The notes: generated by a model not told the origin, from the letters alone. A stretch of DNA of 42,377 bases from an uncultured Pelagibacteraceae bacterium (GCA_902635665.1 CACPOX010000010.1:1-42377), one strand, 5' to 3'. Positions 25,259-34,620 are shown, numbered from the stretch's first letter. Made by a program: numbers and translations.

Positions 25259-26365
25259 TAAACTTATTGGCTCAACATATTCATGGCCAAAAACGTCTGC
25301 AACAGCTTTATACGTTACCTGTCCTTTATATATATTTAATCCTGCAAGAAAATGTTTGTCTTCACTGAGTGCTTTTTTACAACCTTTATTGGCTAGGTTA
25401 ACTAAAAAAGGAACTGTTGCTTGATTTAATGCAAGAGTTGAAGTTCTAGGAACACCGCCAGGCATATTAGCTACACAATAATGTACAACATCATCAACTA
25501 TATAAGTTGGATCACCATGCGTTGTGGGTTTACTTGTTTCTACACAGCCTCCTTGATCAATTGCAACATCAACAATTACAGAGCCTCTTTTCATAGTTTT
25601 AATCATTTTTCTTGTAATTAACTTTGGTGCTTCTGCACCTGGAATCAATACACCACCAACTAACAGATCAGCTTCTGCAACTAGTTTATCTAAATCGGTT
25701 TTATCACTTTGTTCAGGAATTATCTTATCTCCAAACATTTCAACTAGTTGTTTTAATCTTTCTTCAGATTTATCAACAATATGAACTTTAGCTCTCATGC
25801 CGGTAGCTATTATTGCTGCATTTTCTCCTACCACTCCTCCTCCAAGGATTAAAACATTTGCAGGTTCACCTCCCGGTGCTCCTCCTAATAATACTCCTCT
25901 ACCCTTTTGATTTTTTTCCAAACAATGAGCTCCAGCTTGTACTGACATTCTTCCTGCAACAGCACTCATAGGAGCAAGTAAAGGCAGTCTTCCATTATCA
26001 TCTGTTACTGTTTCGTAAGCAATGTTAATACTTTTAGAATTTATTAACCCTTCAGTTAATTCTTTTGCTGCAGCTAAGTGTAGATAAGTGTATACAATTT
26101 GATTTTCTCTAATCATATCGACTTCTACTTTTTGTGGCTCTTTAACTTTAACTATTATTTCTGCATCATTAAAAATATCAGCTGCAGTATCAACAATTTT
26201 GGCTCCTGCTTTTAAATATTGATCATTCTCAAAACCAGCTTCAAATCCACCATTATTTTCAACTAATACTTCATGGCCTTCTGAAACCAAAGTTTTTACA
26301 CTATCCGGAGTTAAACCAATTCTGTTTTCTTGAGGCTTAATCTCCTTAGGTACGCCTATTTTCAT
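25253..26365 (-). CDS. ald: Alanine dehydrogenase
   Basis: A 370-residue NAD-dependent enzyme with MKIGVPKEIKPQENRIGLTP at the start, YTYLHLAAAKELT (about 90-102) with the catalytic histidine, and VLILGGGVVGENAAIIATGM as the Rossmann motif. Length is typical. It deaminates alanine to pyruvate and ammonium. Its gene follows the class III aminotransferase gene by 33 bases, the classical pairing in taurine degradation: the aminotransferase makes alanine from pyruvate and Ald regenerates pyruvate and releases ammonium. An AGAGAG ribosome site precedes the ATG. Confidence 0.95.
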   Translation of the reverse strand: MKIGVPKEIKPQENRIGLTPDSVKTLVSEGHEVLVENNGGFEAGFENDQYLKAGAKIVDTAADIFNDAEIIVKVKEPQKVEVDMIRENQIVYTYLHLAAAKELTEGLINSKSINIAYETVTDDNGRLPLLAPMSAVAGRMSVQAGAHCLEKNQKGRGVLLGGAPGGEPANVLILGGGVVGENAAIIATGMRAKVHIVDKSEERLKQLVEMFGDKIIPEQSDKTDLDKLVAEADLLVGGVLIPGAEAPKLITRKMIKTMKRGSVIVDVAIDQGGCVETSKPTTHGDPTYIVDDVVHYCVANMPGGVPRTSTLALNQATVPFLVNLANKGCKKALSEDKHFLAGLNIYKGQVTYKAVADVFGHEYVEPISLI

Positions 26366-26398
26366 GAACTCTCTCTATATTTTTAACTAAATAAAAAA

Positions 26399-27745
26399 TT
26401 AATTTTTCTGGTTTTTTTGATAGTTAGTAATACCTGTTCTAAGTTTATCAATAATCTCATCTATATGTTTTTCTTCACATATAAATTGTGGAGCTATTAT
26501 TAAACAATCACCTGTTGCCTTAAAATTAACCCCTGCTTCATAACAAGCTTTAAAACATTCATAGCCAGCTTTTCCAGGTTTAGTATTCATCTTCATATCA
26601 ATTCCACCCATCATTCCATAGCCTCTGATATTTTCTACTGACTCTAAATCTTGAAGAGAGAACAAACCTTTTTGGAAATAAGGTGCTAAATTTTTAGCTC
26701 TATTAAAAATATCTTCTTTTTCAAAAATATCTTGAACTGCTAATCCAGCTGCAACAGCTACTGGAATTCCTGAGTAAGTATATCCATGAAATAATTCAAC
26801 AGAACCCATCGGTGAAGCATCCATCACTGCATCATAGATTTCGTCTTTACATGCCACAACACCCATTGGAACAACTCCATTAGTAGTAGCTTTTGCCATT
26901 GTCATTAAATCTGGTGTTACACCAAATTCGTGACTAGCAAATGCAGAACCTGTTCTTCCCCATCCTGTAATTACTTCATCAAAAATTAAAAGTATTCCAT
27001 GCTTATCACAAATTTCTCTTAATCTTTGCAAATATCCTTTTGGTGGAACTAATGTTCCTGTTGATCCTGCAATTGGCTCAACAATACATGCTGCAATATT
27101 TTCAGGACCAAAGTTACTAGCAATTCTTTCTAAATCATCAGCAAGATCTCCACCTGTTTCAGGTTGACCGCTTACAAATTTATGTTCCGGTAAATGAGTA
27201 TGTCTCATATGCTGAACACCTGGCATTAATATACTTGCGAATGTTTTAACATTATTAATCATTCCACCAACAGATACACAGCCAATATTCATTCCGTGAT
27301 AAGCTCTTTCACGACCAACAAATCTAAATCTATGGGCATTCCCTTTTGCTCTATGATAAGCAACTGAAATTTTAATTGCTGTTTCAACAGCAGTAGAACC
27401 ACAAATTGTAAAAAACATTTTATTTAGATCACCTGGAGTGTGTTTTGAAATCCTAGTTGCTAATTCAAATGATCCACCAAAACCTTGTTGAAAAGGTTGA
27501 GCGTAATCTAAAGTTTCTAACTGTTTAGTAACAGCTTCTGTAATTTCTTTTCTACCATGACCTAATGGATTACAAAACAATCCTGAGCTTGCATCAATTT
27601 GTGTTTTTCCATGATGAGTTTTTAAATAAACTCCTTTTGCTTCAGTTATTAATCTTGGATTAGCTTTAAAATCTTTATTAGATGTAAACGGCATCCAATG
27701 TTCATTTAATGAATTTGGAACTAAAGTTCTGTTCTCTGAGCTCAT
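26399..27745 (-). CDS. tpa: Class III aminotransferase, probably taurine:pyruvate aminotransferase
   Basis: A 448-residue PLP enzyme. K285 (MTMAKATTNG) is the Schiff-base lysine, LLIFDEVITGWGRTG (252-266) is the class III motif, and GSTAVETAIK binds PLP phosphate. The class covers omega-amino acid:pyruvate and taurine:pyruvate aminotransferases, which sequence alone does not separate for me. The choice of taurine rests on the neighbours: ald downstream and tauABC divergent. Product would be sulfoacetaldehyde; the usual next enzyme Xsc is not in this window. The leader and first five codons are homologous to those of the aldehyde dehydrogenase gene at 34.8 kb. Confidence 0.82.
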   Translation of the reverse strand: MSSENRTLVPNSLNEHWMPFTSNKDFKANPRLITEAKGVYLKTHHGKTQIDASSGLFCNPLGHGRKEITEAVTKQLETLDYAQPFQQGFGGSFELATRISKHTPGDLNKMFFTICGSTAVETAIKISVAYHRAKGNAHRFRFVGRERAYHGMNIGCVSVGGMINNVKTFASILMPGVQHMRHTHLPEHKFVSGQPETGGDLADDLERIASNFGPENIAACIVEPIAGSTGTLVPPKGYLQRLREICDKHGILLIFDEVITGWGRTGSAFASHEFGVTPDLMTMAKATTNGVVPMGVVACKDEIYDAVMDASPMGSVELFHGYTYSGIPVAVAAGLAVQDIFEKEDIFNRAKNLAPYFQKGLFSLQDLESVENIRGYGMMGGIDMKMNTKPGKAGYECFKACYEAGVNFKATGDCLIIAPQFICEEKHIDEIIDKLRTGITNYQKNQKN

Positions 27746-27850
27746 AAATTTCTTTCTATAAATTTGTTTTTAAATTTAACTTTAAGGCCTCTTTAGACTA
27801 AAATAAATAGATTAACTACCACATTATTGACACAACCAAGGATTGTATAA
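27741..27850 (-). promoter_or_regulatory. Leader of the aminotransferase gene, homologous to the leader at 34.7-34.9 kb
   Basis: Read on the minus strand, this region matches 34742-34858 on the plus strand: an identical 24-base block (27795-27818 here, 34761-34784 there), a diverged stretch with an indel of about 10 bases, then matching sequence through the ATG and the next codons (ATGAGCTCAG in both). A dyad CAACC-AA-GGATTG at 27833-27845 sits just upstream. It is also the shared spacer with tauA, so it probably carries both promoters and an operator. Confidence 0.75.
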
Positions 27851-27928
27851 GTTTCTTTTTTTGTTTTACTTCAGAGGCAATTTGAATTTAAATATCCGGA
27901 ATTTAATTAATTAAACATAGGGGAATAA

Positions 27929-28870
27929 ATGAAAAAAATATTAAGTTTTATTCTAGGATCTATTTTTGCACTTAACCTATCAATTTCAGTTGCTAATTCA
28001 GCTGCAAATGAAGTTAGAGTTGCATACTTTCTAGAATGGCCAAGTCCAAATCTAGAGGACATGCAAAAAAAGAATTTTGCTAAAGCTCTTGGTGTACCAG
28101 TAAAATGGACGAATTTCACTAATGGTGGAGCAATGACTGATGCAATGTTAGCAGGAGATATTGATATTTCTTACTCACAAGGATTAGTACCTTTTATCAA
28201 TGCTGTAAAATCTAATGCACCTATCAAATTAGTTGATATCGCTATGGAATACGGAATGGGTGGAACTACATGTGTTACATCTAACGCTTCTGGAATTACA
28301 AAAGCAAACGCTACTGAATTAGAAGGTAAAAAAGTTGCTGTTCCATTAGGAACAATGGCTGAATACGTTTTTGATGAAAGTATGAAAGTTGTTGGTGCTG
28401 ACAGAGGTAAAATGGATATTATTCAAATGGACCCTGAAGAAGGTGCTGCTGCATTAGTAAGTGGTGATGTTGTAATGGCATGTTTATTTGGTGGTAACTC
28501 TATCAAAGCAGCAACTGCAGTTGGATCAAGACTTTTAACTGTAGATGAAGCTAGAGCAGCTGGTATCTTAGGTATAGATATCACTTCTGTTACAGATAAA
28601 TTCATGAAAGAAAACCCAGGTATGTTAAGAACTTTCATCGAAGTTACTCATGAAGCTAATGCTAGATACAAAGCTGGTAAAGCTGACATGAATGCTATGG
28701 CGAAAGCTTCTGAAATGAAGGTTTCAGATATGAAAGACACTTTAAGTGGTTTCAAATTCTTAACTCCAGAAGAAACAAAAGCATCTATGGAAAGTGGTAA
28801 TCTTGATGGTTTCCTAAAAGGTATGGGAACTCCAGGAGGATCTGTAGATACAAGTTTCTTACCTTTATAA
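27929..28870 (+). CDS. tauA: Taurine-type ABC transporter substrate-binding protein
   Basis: A 313-residue NMT1/TauA-like periplasmic protein with a signal peptide (residues 1-25, cut after NSAA). EVRVAYFLEWPSPNL opens the mature part, and GAMTDAMLAGDIDISYSQGLVPF (47-69) is the usual strand-helix region of the group. The start is fixed by a strong AGGGGA site 6 bases before the ATG. Taurine is the likely ligand because of the divergent aminotransferase/ald genes; another sulfonate is possible. The gene is followed by a strong terminator before tauB, so it can be made in excess over the membrane parts. Confidence 0.85.
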   Translation: MKKILSFILGSIFALNLSISVANSAANEVRVAYFLEWPSPNLEDMQKKNFAKALGVPVKWTNFTNGGAMTDAMLAGDIDISYSQGLVPFINAVKSNAPIKLVDIAMEYGMGGTTCVTSNASGITKANATELEGKKVAVPLGTMAEYVFDESMKVVGADRGKMDIIQMDPEEGAAALVSGDVVMACLFGGNSIKAATAVGSRLLTVDEARAAGILGIDITSVTDKFMKENPGMLRTFIEVTHEANARYKAGKADMNAMAKASEMKVSDMKDTLSGFKFLTPEETKASMESGNLDGFLKGMGTPGGSVDTSFLPL

Positions 28871-28892
28871 TTTTAAGGGTTTAAAACTTTTA

Positions 28893-28930
28893 AATAGGCA
28901 CCGATTTATAATTGGTGCCTATTTTTTTTG
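28893..28930 (+). terminator. Rho-independent terminator between tauA and tauB
   Basis: AATAGGCACC (28893-28902) and GGTGCCTATT (28914-28923) form a perfect 10-bp stem with an 11-base loop, followed by eight T. It sits 23 bases after the tauA stop and 25 bases before the tauB start. Leaky termination here would set the ratio of binding protein to transporter. Confidence 0.88.
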
Positions 28931-28954
28931 TCAAATTTCTAATATAAGGCAGTT

Positions 28955-29752
28955 ATGAGCGATCTAGTTTCTCAAAATCTAAATATGATTTTTAAAACTC
29001 CAAAAGGAGAAACAGTTCACGCCTTAAAAGATGTAAGCTTTACTCTAAAAAAAGGAGAATTGCTTACAGTACTAGGTCCTTCTGGTTGTGGAAAAACAAC
29101 TTTACTAAATATTACTGCTGGATTTTTAAGACCTACCTCAGGAAAAATAACACTTAATAATAATGAAATTGATGGACCTGGTGTTGAAAGAGGAATGGTT
29201 TTTCAACAAGGTGCTTTGTTTGAATGGTTAACAGTAGCTGAGAATGTAAATTTTGGACTTAGGATGAAAAAAGAAGATCCTGACGTTACAGCTAAGAAAG
29301 TTGATGAATGGTTAGATATAGTTGGACTTCAAGGTTTTGGTAACACACCTACTTATCAATTATCTGGAGGTATGCAGCAAAGAGTTGCGCTTGCAAGATG
29401 TTTAATTAATGATCCGGATTTAATTTTAATGGATGAGCCATTAGGGGCATTAGATGCATTAACAAGAGAAAAGATGCAATCTTTAGTTTTAAAGATTTGG
29501 AAAGAAACAGGAAAAACAATAATCTTAATTACTCACTCTGTTGAAGAAGCTTTATTACTTGGAGAAAGATTATATGTAATGGCGCCAAGACCAGGACGTA
29601 TACACAAAGAGTACAACCTTCCATTTGCAGAAATGGGTCTTACACAAGACTTAAGAGAAATTAAAAAAAATAAAGAATTTTCATCCACACGAGAAGAAAT
29701 TTTATCCATGATTTGGAATATGGAAGAAGAAATAATGGGGAAAGAAAATTAA
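28955..29752 (+). CDS. tauB: Taurine-type ABC transporter ATP-binding protein
   Basis: A 265-residue ATPase with Walker A GPSGCGKTTL (41-50), Q-loop MVFQQGALFEWLTVAENV, signature LSGGMQQRVALARC and Walker B LILMDEPLGALDALTR. The F-E-W-L-T-V segment after the Q-loop is typical of the nitrate/sulfonate/taurine group. The start is ATG with weak GGCAG upstream. The stop is directly followed by the tauC ATG (TAAATG), so tauB and tauC are coupled. Confidence 0.92.
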   Translation: MSDLVSQNLNMIFKTPKGETVHALKDVSFTLKKGELLTVLGPSGCGKTTLLNITAGFLRPTSGKITLNNNEIDGPGVERGMVFQQGALFEWLTVAENVNFGLRMKKEDPDVTAKKVDEWLDIVGLQGFGNTPTYQLSGGMQQRVALARCLINDPDLILMDEPLGALDALTREKMQSLVLKIWKETGKTIILITHSVEEALLLGERLYVMAPRPGRIHKEYNLPFAEMGLTQDLREIKKNKEFSSTREEILSMIWNMEEEIMGKEN

Positions 29753-31678
29753 ATGTTAACCCAATTTGTAACCATCTTAATATTTGTAGCTGTAATTGGG
29801 TGTATTCTTTATGGACGAAGACTAATTAGAACTGAAAAAATTGATGCCGTATTTGGCAATCCAGAAAGAGCAAAAGGTGGAACCCACTGGGTGATAGTTG
29901 GAACTAGTGCAATTCTCATGTTATGGCTTTATTATTCATGGGATATAGCAAAAGGTTTTTATCCAAAATCAGCGAATGAATTATGTCAAGTTGCTAAAAT
30001 AAACGAGTCATTATTAGGTTTAAAATATCAATTTCCTATTGAAGAAAGAGAATTCAAAAGCACTTCAATTATAAAAATTGAAAATAAAAACCTTGAAAAG
30101 ATTGCTAATGAAATAAATGGATCTTCAGATTTAAATAATCAACAGAAAACAATTTTGGTAAGTTATATCGATAGAACTTCTAAGTTAATTCCTTTCTTAA
30201 CTAGTGAAGAGCTTATGGAAATGGAAACTAAAATTAAAATCAAAGAAATGACGGAGGAAATAAAACGTCTTAGCTTAAATTTCCAAACGGAAGGTTATCC
30301 TTTTGAAACAGATACTGAAAAAAATGAAAGACAAAAACTTATTGATGAACAAGGTGGTTGGGGAATTACTACAATAGACTCTGGAACAGGTACAATTGAA
30401 AATACTATTGAAATACCAACTGCACCACAAACTAACAAAGGCTTAAAATTTGATGCAGCTGCAGCAGAACTAAAAAAAATTGACGACAAATTTTTCAAAT
30501 TAAAAAATCATAACCCACAGTTCAAAAGCGCAATCAAACAACTTAAAGATGATATTAAAGCTTACAGAAAAGGATTAGATGATAATGAAGAAATAGCATC
30601 TGACTATGCAAAAAATATTGTTAAAATTGCAAGAAGAATAGAGTTTGCAAGCATCTATCCTCCTAATGCATTAAATGAAATGCAAGCAGCAATAATAGAG
30701 TTTGATGAATTACAAAATAAAGAGCAAGGTGGATTAAGATTAATTGATATTCTTTTATTTCCAGCAGGAACAATTGTAGCAAGTGGACCAACATGTTCTG
30801 AACAAGGTTCAGGCAGATGGTTACCCAAACCATCAGATACATTTAATAAATTTGTATTGATGTCTAAACCAAGTGTTGGATACAAAAATATTCCTCTTTT
30901 ATGGATTGAGATGGTTGATGTAAGTAAAATGATCGGATTTATTTTACCAGACTGGATTGCAGACATATTGCCTGGTGAATATCCGGTACATTCAAAAGAT
31001 GGAATTGTAAAAGAAAACTTTAAAAGCAATGTTTTAAAAGTTGTTACGGGTGATTTTAAATTATTTAAAGTGCCTGTTCCATATGGACATATATGGGACT
31101 CATTCTTAAGAGTATTTTTAGGTTTAGTTTTTGGAATTCTTATTGGGGTACCATTAGGATTGTTTATGGGTCTAAATCGATTTGCTAAAGGTTTCTTTGA
31201 TCCTTTAATCGAATTATACAGACCTGTTCCACCGTTAGCTTGGGCGCCATTGATTATTTCAGTTCTTGGAATAGATAATACGGGTAAAATATTTTTATTA
31301 TTCATGGTCTCACTTTCAATTATGATTATTTCTGCAAGAGCTGGTGCATCAGGAACACAGCTTTCAAAAATACATGCCGCACATTCGTTAGGAGCTACTA
31401 AAAAACAAATTTTAAGATATGTGATTTTCCCTAATTCACTTCCTGAAATTCTTACAGGAATTAGAGTTGCTGTTGGTATGTGCTGGGGAACACTTGTTGC
31501 TGCAGAGTTTCTAGCAGGTACAACTGGTATTGGTTTTGTTGAAAATGTTGCAAAAAAATACTTTCAATATGAAGTTATTTGGATAACAATTTTCATAATG
31601 GGTCTGCTGGGTCTTTTATTTGATATATCTTTAAGAAAAATAATAGATAAGACTATTCCTTGGAGAGGCAAAGGTTAA
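29753..31678 (+). CDS. tauC: Taurine-type ABC permease with a large N-terminal extension
   Basis: A 641-residue protein. Only the last 200 or so residues (about 440-641) are the usual TauC/SsuC permease, with the EAA loop AAHSLGATKKQILRYVIFPNSLPEI. Before it come two membrane spans (about 4-20 and 47-65) and some 370 mostly charged, helix-rich residues, then RWLPKPSDTFNKF near 359, a stretch like the usual N-terminus of TauC-type permeases. Standard TauC has about 250-300 residues, so this one is more than double. The extra part probably lies in the periplasm between span 2 and the permease and may receive the binding protein; this is inference. No frameshift or fusion scar is visible. Confidence 0.85.
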   Translation: MLTQFVTILIFVAVIGCILYGRRLIRTEKIDAVFGNPERAKGGTHWVIVGTSAILMLWLYYSWDIAKGFYPKSANELCQVAKINESLLGLKYQFPIEEREFKSTSIIKIENKNLEKIANEINGSSDLNNQQKTILVSYIDRTSKLIPFLTSEELMEMETKIKIKEMTEEIKRLSLNFQTEGYPFETDTEKNERQKLIDEQGGWGITTIDSGTGTIENTIEIPTAPQTNKGLKFDAAAAELKKIDDKFFKLKNHNPQFKSAIKQLKDDIKAYRKGLDDNEEIASDYAKNIVKIARRIEFASIYPPNALNEMQAAIIEFDELQNKEQGGLRLIDILLFPAGTIVASGPTCSEQGSGRWLPKPSDTFNKFVLMSKPSVGYKNIPLLWIEMVDVSKMIGFILPDWIADILPGEYPVHSKDGIVKENFKSNVLKVVTGDFKLFKVPVPYGHIWDSFLRVFLGLVFGILIGVPLGLFMGLNRFAKGFFDPLIELYRPVPPLAWAPLIISVLGIDNTGKIFLLFMVSLSIMIISARAGASGTQLSKIHAAHSLGATKKQILRYVIFPNSLPEILTGIRVAVGMCWGTLVAAEFLAGTTGIGFVENVAKKYFQYEVIWITIFIMGLLGLLFDISLRKIIDKTIPWRGKG

Positions 31679-31698
31679 GCAAACAATTTTTTAATTAA

Positions 31699-32208
31699 TT
31701 AGACCTTTTTTATAAAACCAATGGCAGCACCAATGGTAGTCAAAAACCCAGCTAAAGGTAGGATAGCTACCGCATATTTTTTGGGCATATAATTCGGTTT
31801 GAACTCAATACCTTGCATACTAAATTCTAAATACCACATTTCCCAATACTTCCCTCGCATACCCTCTACAAGTTCAATTCCATAAATTATTAAGACTATA
31901 CCAATTATCATAATCATAATTTTCCAGAACTGGCGTATGTATAATGAAACTCTCTCTGGTAATTTTTCATAAATTAAATTTAATGCTACATGTTCATTAT
32001 CTCTTGCTGTTAGAGAAAGTGCTATAAACATCAACCAAATATTACTTAATACTGTTAGCAAATCTCCCCAAACAGGAGGGTTATTAAAAACATATCGCAT
32101 TGTAACATTGTAAAGAGTAAAACCAACCATAGCAGCCAACAATAGTGAACACATAGCTTCCAACGTACGATGAATAAAACGATCAATACTGTTTAAAAAT
32201 TTTATCAT
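31699..32208 (-). CDS. dctQ: TRAP transporter small membrane subunit (DctQ)
   Basis: A 169-residue protein with four membrane segments and the DctQ pattern: FIHRTLEAMCSLLLAAMVGFTLYNVTMRYVFNNPPVWGDLLTVLSNIWLMFIALSLTARDNEHVALNLI. It joins DctM in the membrane complex of a sodium-driven, binding-protein-dependent importer. Its start overlaps the dctM stop by 1 base. Arginine is coded by CGN in 5 of 7 cases, unlike most genes in this window, which use AGA. Convergent with tauC, 20 bases apart. Confidence 0.9.
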   Translation of the reverse strand: MIKFLNSIDRFIHRTLEAMCSLLLAAMVGFTLYNVTMRYVFNNPPVWGDLLTVLSNIWLMFIALSLTARDNEHVALNLIYEKLPERVSLYIRQFWKIMIMIIGIVLIIYGIELVEGMRGKYWEMWYLEFSMQGIEFKPNYMPKKYAVAILPLAGFLTTIGAAIGFIKKV

Positions 32209-33491
32209 TAATTAGTCAATAAGTTTGGAAGAAACATTGTTAGTTCTGGTACAATAAGAATAAAAAATAAAAGTAAAAAAAGACCAACAAGATAAGGAAT
32301 TAACGCAATAGCAACTTTTTCAAGACGCACTTGCGCTATTGTTGCAGAGGTAAAGTAGGCAACACCAACAGGTGGTGTTACTGATCCTATTAAGAAACCA
32401 ACTATAACAACCATAGCTGCTTGCACCTCAGGAAAGCCAGCTTGAGACATAACATTCACTAGAACTGGGCCAACAATGATAATGTTTACCGCTGAGTCCA
32501 TTACTGTTCCAAGAAGAAAGATGAATAATATCAAAGCTAAAATAAATAATATAGGAGAATCCGCTAAGCCTAAAAGCCAGGTTTCAAGATCGCCGATAGC
32601 ACCAAGAGAAGTAAGTAACCAACTGAAAGGTCCTGATGCAGCTATGATAATAAAAACCATTGCTGAATTACGGAATGCTCGACGAAAAGCACCTGTACAA
32701 TCTTTCCATTTAATAGTTCGATAAACAAATACACCTGTAAATAACGCAACTAAAGCAGTGATAGCACCAGCTTCAACTACCGATGCTACGCCACCCATTA
32801 CTGAGCCAACTAAAACCAAAGGTATCAAAAGGGCGAAAGAGGATCGGTATAATTCTTTACCAGCTCGACGTACCGAAAATGGTTGATCACTTCGCTCGAA
32901 ATTATATTTCACTGCGAAGTAATGGTTGATTACCATTATTACAACACCAATCAAGACTCCTGGAATAATCCCAGCTGCAAATAAAGATGCAATTGAAATC
33001 TCAGTTGCATTAGCAAGCACAATCATCATGATACTAGGTGGAATGATCCCTCCTATGGTGGAACTTACACCTGTAACTGCAGCTGAAAACGCAGCAGGAT
33101 AACCTGCTTTCTTCATTGCTGGTAAAACTAATGCTCCAACTGTAGCTGTATCTGCTACTACAGATCCATTCATGCCAGCAAAAAACATACTTACCAAAAC
33201 ATTAACTTGGGCTAACCCTCCTCGTATACGTCCAATTAATGCCCTACTCAAAGCTACTAAACGGTCTGTAATCGTTGCACTTGTCATTAACTCACCTGTC
33301 AACATAAAGAATGCAATTGCAGTTAATGGAACTGAGTCAATAGCCGTAAACATTTGACTAGGAATTAAAACAAGAGGTACAGCATCTGTGAGAAGAATAT
33401 AAACAAATGGAATCAGTATCAATATAAAGCCAATTGGAGCTCCTAATAAAATTAGAAAAAGGAGCACTACAAGTAAAATAATACTTTCCAT
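32208..33491 (-). CDS. dctM: TRAP transporter large permease subunit (DctM)
   Basis: A 427-residue protein with about 12 membrane segments. MNGSVVADTATVGALVLPAMKKAGYPAAFSAAVTGVSSTIGGIIPPSI (109-156) is the first DctM pore signature, and GSVTPPVGVAYFTSATIA the matching one in the second half. Length is normal. All 13 arginines avoid AGA (12 CGN, 1 AGG by my reading), in contrast to the 8 of 8 AGA in the adjacent binding-protein gene. That points to a foreign origin of dctM and dctQ. The ligand class cannot be read from the permease. Confidence 0.92.
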   Translation of the reverse strand: MESIILLVVLLFLILLGAPIGFILILIPFVYILLTDAVPLVLIPSQMFTAIDSVPLTAIAFFMLTGELMTSATITDRLVALSRALIGRIRGGLAQVNVLVSMFFAGMNGSVVADTATVGALVLPAMKKAGYPAAFSAAVTGVSSTIGGIIPPSIMMIVLANATEISIASLFAAGIIPGVLIGVVIMVINHYFAVKYNFERSDQPFSVRRAGKELYRSSFALLIPLVLVGSVMGGVASVVEAGAITALVALFTGVFVYRTIKWKDCTGAFRRAFRNSAMVFIIIAASGPFSWLLTSLGAIGDLETWLLGLADSPILFILALILFIFLLGTVMDSAVNIIIVGPVLVNVMSQAGFPEVQAAMVVIVGFLIGSVTPPVGVAYFTSATIAQVRLEKVAIALIPYLVGLFLLLFFILIVPELTMFLPNLLTN

Positions 33492-33522
33492 GAATACTTA
33501 TAAGTTATGATTTATTTTAGGG

Positions 33523-33558
33523 AAAGACCACTTAATTCTATTGAATTAAGTGGTCTTT
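33523..33558 (-). promoter_or_regulatory. Long perfect hairpin between dctP and dctM
   Basis: Arms 33523-33538 (AAAGACCACTTAATTC) and 33543-33558 (GAATTAAGTGGTCTTT) pair over 16 bases without mismatch around a TATT loop. On the minus strand it begins 21 bases after the dctP stop and ends 31 bases before the dctM start. No T-run follows on that strand, so it may protect the dctP message from 3' decay or attenuate, rather than fully terminate. Confidence 0.85.
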
Positions 33559-33579
33559 ACACAATTTTTGTTGAACGAA

Positions 33580-34620
33580 TTATAGAGCGCCAGCTGCTTC
33601 TAACTGAGCTACAAATCCATCCATACCTTGTTCAAGAAGTACTCTTTTAGCTACTTCAGGTTCGAAAGTACCCTTAGCGTCTAACCAGGCACCAATTGCA
33701 CCCGCTCTCCACTTAGTCATCTCTGCTTCTGTTGGTACATACCACTCTTTAGCAGATGCTTTAATTGCATCTTCACCATTTTTAATCCAAGCGTTATCCA
33801 ACTCGTTTACTTTCTCTCCATAAGCATCAGCTGCTTCATGTAACCATTTTTTTTCTTGATCAGACAATGCATTGTATTGCTTAGCATCCATTGCTAAAAT
33901 ATTTCCAGACCACATTCCTCCGATCTCAGTGAAATATTTCGCAACTTCATGAAGTTTTGCTACATGCTGCCATGGACTAGCAACATACTGACCTTCAACT
34001 ACACCTGATTGAAGACCTTGATATAATTGGCTCCAGTCATAAGGTGTTGGTGTTGCACCCCAATTTTTAACTAGCATGAACTCAACTGGACTTTTAGTAG
34101 TTCTCCATTTAAGTCCTTTCATATCATCTGGTTCATGAACAGGTTTAGTTGCATTTCCAAGCTGTCTAAATCCTCCACTTGAATATACAGAAAGGCAAAT
34201 GTGACCAGCATTCTCAAGAGCTAGTTTACACTGTCTTTCAGCTAACCATTCATCTGATATTCTTTTCGCATCCTCTAGTGATTTGAAAATAAATGGCAAA
34301 TCGAAAATTGCTAATTCTGGCCCAAAGTTACCATAGTTTGCAGTAGAACTAGTCCACAAAGCTATAAGGCCTTGGTTAGCTTGTTCTCCACATTTTTGCT
34401 CTGCGCATAAGCTTCTTTGATAATGAGGTTCAATTTTCATTTTACCTCCAGATGCTTTCTCCATAGCTGGTATCAGCGCCTGATCTATTGCGTCACCAAT
34501 TGGCATACCCAATCTACCAGTAGTTCCAAGCTTAAGAGTTATTTCTGCATAAGCAGCTTGTGCAAAGAAAATAATTGCAACCACTTTAATAAGTGTCTTG
34601 CTTATTGTTTTAATAAACAT
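33580..34620 (-). CDS. dctP: TRAP transporter solute-binding protein (DctP)
   Basis: A 346-residue periplasmic protein with a signal peptide (1-24, ending QAAYAE). ITLKLGTTGRLGMPIG opens the mature part, PDDMKGLKWRTTKSPVEFMLVKNWGATPTPYDWSQLYQGLQSGVVEGQ (143-190) holds the arginine that usually binds a carboxylate, so the ligand is probably an organic acid. A strong AGAGGAGAG site precedes the ATG. All eight arginines use AGA. First gene of dctP-dctM-dctQ, divergent from the aldehyde dehydrogenase operon, so import and breakdown may be co-regulated. Confidence 0.9.
   Translation of the reverse strand: MFIKTISKTLIKVVAIIFFAQAAYAEITLKLGTTGRLGMPIGDAIDQALIPAMEKASGGKMKIEPHYQRSLCAEQKCGEQANQGLIALWTSSTANYGNFGPELAIFDLPFIFKSLEDAKRISDEWLAERQCKLALENAGHICLSVYSSGGFRQLGNATKPVHEPDDMKGLKWRTTKSPVEFMLVKNWGATPTPYDWSQLYQGLQSGVVEGQYVASPWQHVAKLHEVAKYFTEIGGMWSGNILAMDAKQYNALSDQEKKWLHEAADAYGEKVNELDNAWIKNGEDAIKASAKEWYVPTEAEMTKWRAGAIGAWLDAKGTFEPEVAKRVLLEQGMDGFVAQLEAAGAL

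Noticed and set aside
27827-27851. A promoter formed by TTGACA and TATAAG upstream of tauA
   Set aside because: The gap is only 13 bases, too short for a sigma-70 promoter; the region fits better as a dyad operator.
30655-31305. A 216-codon open frame on the minus strand inside tauC
   Set aside because: It lies opposite the conserved permease part, has no recognisable motif and no ribosome site; it is a by-product of the codon pattern of the real gene.
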